In this document: piece by piece, positions 6,389-7,668 of the stretch | Position numbering within the stretch: position 1 is the first letter of the stretch | Layout of the letters: every line of letters starts with the position of its first letter | Assembly: GCA_937902455.1 (NCBI GenBank) | Contig: CALELI010000140.1 | Span: 1 to 7,668, forward strand | Length of the DNA: 7,668 nucleotides | Direction of reading: 5' to 3' | Origin: an uncultured Prevotellaceae bacterium | GTDB lineage: Bacteria; Bacteroidota; Bacteroidia; Bacteroidales; Bacteroidaceae | Notes under the pieces: model-generated | Database searches by the model: none | What the model was told of the DNA's origin: nothing | Seen by the model: only the letters and a program-made list of their open reading frames with translations | Position numbers and translations under genes: made by a program

Positions 6389-7135
6389 CTATTTCAGGGA
6401 GTCAAACAATTTGACATCAATCGTTGTAGTTTTCAGATTGTCTGCGATGGCCTTCACGTCAGTCTCGCCGAGATGATAAGGAATAAGTACTTTCGGATTG
6501 ATGGCCTTTGCCGCCTTCACGCATTGTTCCGTTGTCATCGTATAAGGCTGGTTGGCGGAGAGGAATGCAATGTCTATGTTCTTTAAGTCTTGCAACTCTG
6601 GGATATCTTCCGTGTCGCCAGATACATAGATTCTCAATCCGTCAATGTCAAAGACATACCCGTTCCCATTTCCTTTTGGATGGAATTTCTCACGGCCCGC
6701 TGTTGTGTTGTAGGCAGGGACTGCTTCAACCTTTATATCTTTTGAAAGCTTCGTCTTGTCACCATTCTTCAGAATCTTACCTTTGTTGATCTGTTTCTGT
6801 GAGGTCTCGTTGAGGAAGAGCAGGGTCTCCTTGCTGGATAATGCGTCTATTGTGGCAGCATCAAGATGGTCTCCGTGTTCGTGAGTTATGAATATAGCTG
6901 TCGGCTTAAATGAGCTATAGTCTACTTTCTGTCCATAGAAGTTACCTACAGGATCAATGAGTATGGTCTGGTTGGCAACGTTGATTGCCAGTGAACCGTG
7001 CTTAATCATCGTGACATGTACTTGCTTACCGCTGTCAGTAACGAAAGTCTCCACTGGATAGCTTTCCTGAGCCACACTACATGTGCTCATTAATCCGAGA
7101 TAGCACATCAGAATGCCAAAAATCGCTTTTTTCAT
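6389..7135 (-). CDS. Exported UlaG-like MBL-fold metal-dependent hydrolase
   Basis: Metallo-beta-lactamase-fold hydrolase of the UlaG-like/'L-ascorbate metabolism protein' type, 248 aa. The metal-binding motif T-H-E-H-G-D-H (H85, H87, D89, H90) is intact. Further candidate ligands are H152 in FHPKG, D174 in SGDTED and H221 in PYHLG, giving a complete dinuclear metal site. Residues 1-23 form a signal peptide (MKKAIFG, a hydrophobic core, then CSVAQ). C19 is preceded by Ser-Thr, which is a poor lipobox, so simple secretion to the periplasm is more likely than lipidation. Family members include lactonases and phosphodiesterases, but most are uncharacterised and many are cytoplasmic; the substrate here is unknown. 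It lies 1 bp after the GH57 stop (TAA-A-ATG) and 4 bp before a sulfatase, so it is probably co-expressed with the desulfation cassette and may act on a lactone or ester released from the same glycan. That last point is inference. Confidence 0.88.
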   Translation of the reverse strand: MKKAIFGILMCYLGLMSTCSVAQESYPVETFVTDSGKQVHVTMIKHGSLAINVANQTILIDPVGNFYGQKVDYSSFKPTAIFITHEHGDHLDAATIDALSSKETLLFLNETSQKQINKGKILKNGDKTKLSKDIKVEAVPAYNTTAGREKFHPKGNGNGYVFDIDGLRIYVSGDTEDIPELQDLKNIDIAFLSANQPYTMTTEQCVKAAKAINPKVLIPYHLGETDVKAIADNLKTTTIDVKLFDSLK

Positions 7136-7136
7136 T

Positions 7137-7668
7137 TTACTTTGACTTAGTTGTCTTTGCTGGTCTTGCCTTTTTTACAGGCGTTTTCTTGCTTGGCTGT
7201 ATTACAGAAACAGGCTCGTCCTTAGGGTTGAGTTTCTCAAGTTGTTCCTGGAGTTTCTTTATCTTTCTGTCCTTGGCCTCAATTTCGTCACCTTGGTTTT
7301 TGATAGTGGTAAGCAGGGCATTGAGTTCTTCGTTTTCGATGTCGACCGGATAGAACGCATTGACACGATTGATGAAGTCACCAAGGATGTTCATATAGTT
7401 TGTAAAGGCGTCATAAGGACTGTCGTAAATACCTCTGTTCATTCCGACACTACTGTGCTTGGTGGTCATGAAACGGAAGTTGTTTGAAGCCTGGAGATAA
7501 TCCCAGTCCTGCTTGAGTCTACGATCCGTACAGAGCTGGATACGGTCTGCCACGCTATACAACTTCTGAAAGGCTTCCCTCTGCATGGAATTTCCGAGCC
7601 AGCAGCTGGTGTCGCGTTCCTCGTCTACCCATGATACGTTGTAAGGGATATCGATACTTCCTGCAGAC
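7137..7668 (-). CDS. GH57 glycoside hydrolase (alpha-amylase type), C-terminal part only
   Basis: The reading frame stays open to the right edge of the window, so this is the 3' end of a longer gene. An ATG at 7586 exists but is internal: the 27 codons before it, including the W-V-D-E-E-R-D-T-S-C-W-L-G-N stretch, are clearly coding and match a conserved block near the C-terminus of Bacteroidales GH57 enzymes. About 176 residues are visible; the catalytic Glu/Asp of GH57 lie outside the window. After the helical GH57 region (YMNILGDFINRVNAFYPVD, local residues 91-109) come a likely coiled coil (about 112-147, rich in Glu, Lys and Leu) and a Lys/Pro/Thr-rich basic tail (149-176, eight Lys and one Arg). 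GH57 enzymes are usually cytoplasmic and act on alpha-glucans; in Bacteroides they are commonly found with a glycogen debranching enzyme and a glycosyltransferase. Its stop is one base from the start of the MBL-fold gene, so downstream genes are probably on the same transcript. Confidence 0.85.
   Translation of the reverse strand, partial: SAGSIDIPYNVSWVDEERDTSCWLGNSMQREAFQKLYSVADRIQLCTDRRLKQDWDYLQASNNFRFMTTKHSSVGMNRGIYDSPYDAFTNYMNILGDFINRVNAFYPVDIENEELNALLTTIKNQGDEIEAKDRKIKKLQEQLEKLNPKDEPVSVIQPSKKTPVKKARPAKTTKSK

Noticed and set aside
7584..7586. ATG taken as the start of a separate small gene encoding 149 aa.
   Set aside because: The frame is open for 27 more codons to the window edge, and those codons encode a conserved GH57 block, so this Met is internal.

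Overview
The window looks like a piece of a Bacteroidales chromosome, probably Bacteroides or Prevotella-like. The reasons are the GH57 C-terminus typical of that group, two exported serine-type sulfatases with an anaerobic sulfatase-maturating enzyme, start codons without clear Shine-Dalgarno sequences, and moderate GC content by eye. This is judged from protein families and style, not from a database search. Nearly every base is coding. All seven genes lie on the minus strand, so transcription runs from the right end of the window to the left.

In transcription order the genes are: (1) the C-terminal part of a GH57 glycoside hydrolase, running off the right edge and ending at 7137; (2) an exported UlaG-like metallo-beta-lactamase-fold hydrolase (7135-6389); (3) an exported sulfatase resembling the S1_11 N-acetylglucosamine-6-sulfatase group (6384-4750); (4) a radical SAM/SPASM sulfatase-maturating enzyme, anSME (4750-3518); (5) a second exported serine-type S1 sulfatase (3508-1973); (6) an exported SGNH/GDSL esterase (1908-1261); (7) a divergent DAACS/SDF-family cation symporter (1244-51). 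The junctions are 1 bp, 4 bp, a 1-base TGATG overlap, 9 bp, 64 bp and 16 bp, so the set reads as one operon. The only non-coding stretch of note is the 64-bp gap between the second sulfatase and the esterase. It contains six in-register copies of a degenerate 7-bp unit. No promoter or terminator is visible; the operon's promoter must lie beyond the right edge.

Functionally this is a compact, self-sufficient cassette for removing sulfate esters, and probably acyl esters, from a glycan. Both sulfatases carry Ser in the S-x-P-S-R motif and therefore need the anSME, which is encoded between them. The esterase may remove O-acetyl groups, the MBL-fold protein may open a lactone or cut another small ester, and the symporter may take up a small product. 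The target glycan cannot be read from the sequence. The S1_11-like sulfatase points to 6-sulfated GlcNAc, as in mucin O-glycans or heparan-type chains. There is no SusC/SusD pair, sensor or backbone-cleaving glycosidase in the window. The GH57 gene at the head of the run belongs to alpha-glucan (glycogen-type) metabolism, so the window may capture the boundary where an accessory sulfatase cassette is attached to a housekeeping operon.

I do not see a wholly new system. The points most worth a second look are the symporter with lost cation- and carboxylate-binding signatures, the heptamer repeat inside the operon, the stop/start coupling of sulfatase to its maturase, the exported MBL-fold protein of unknown substrate, and the coiled-coil plus lysine-rich tail on the GH57 enzyme.
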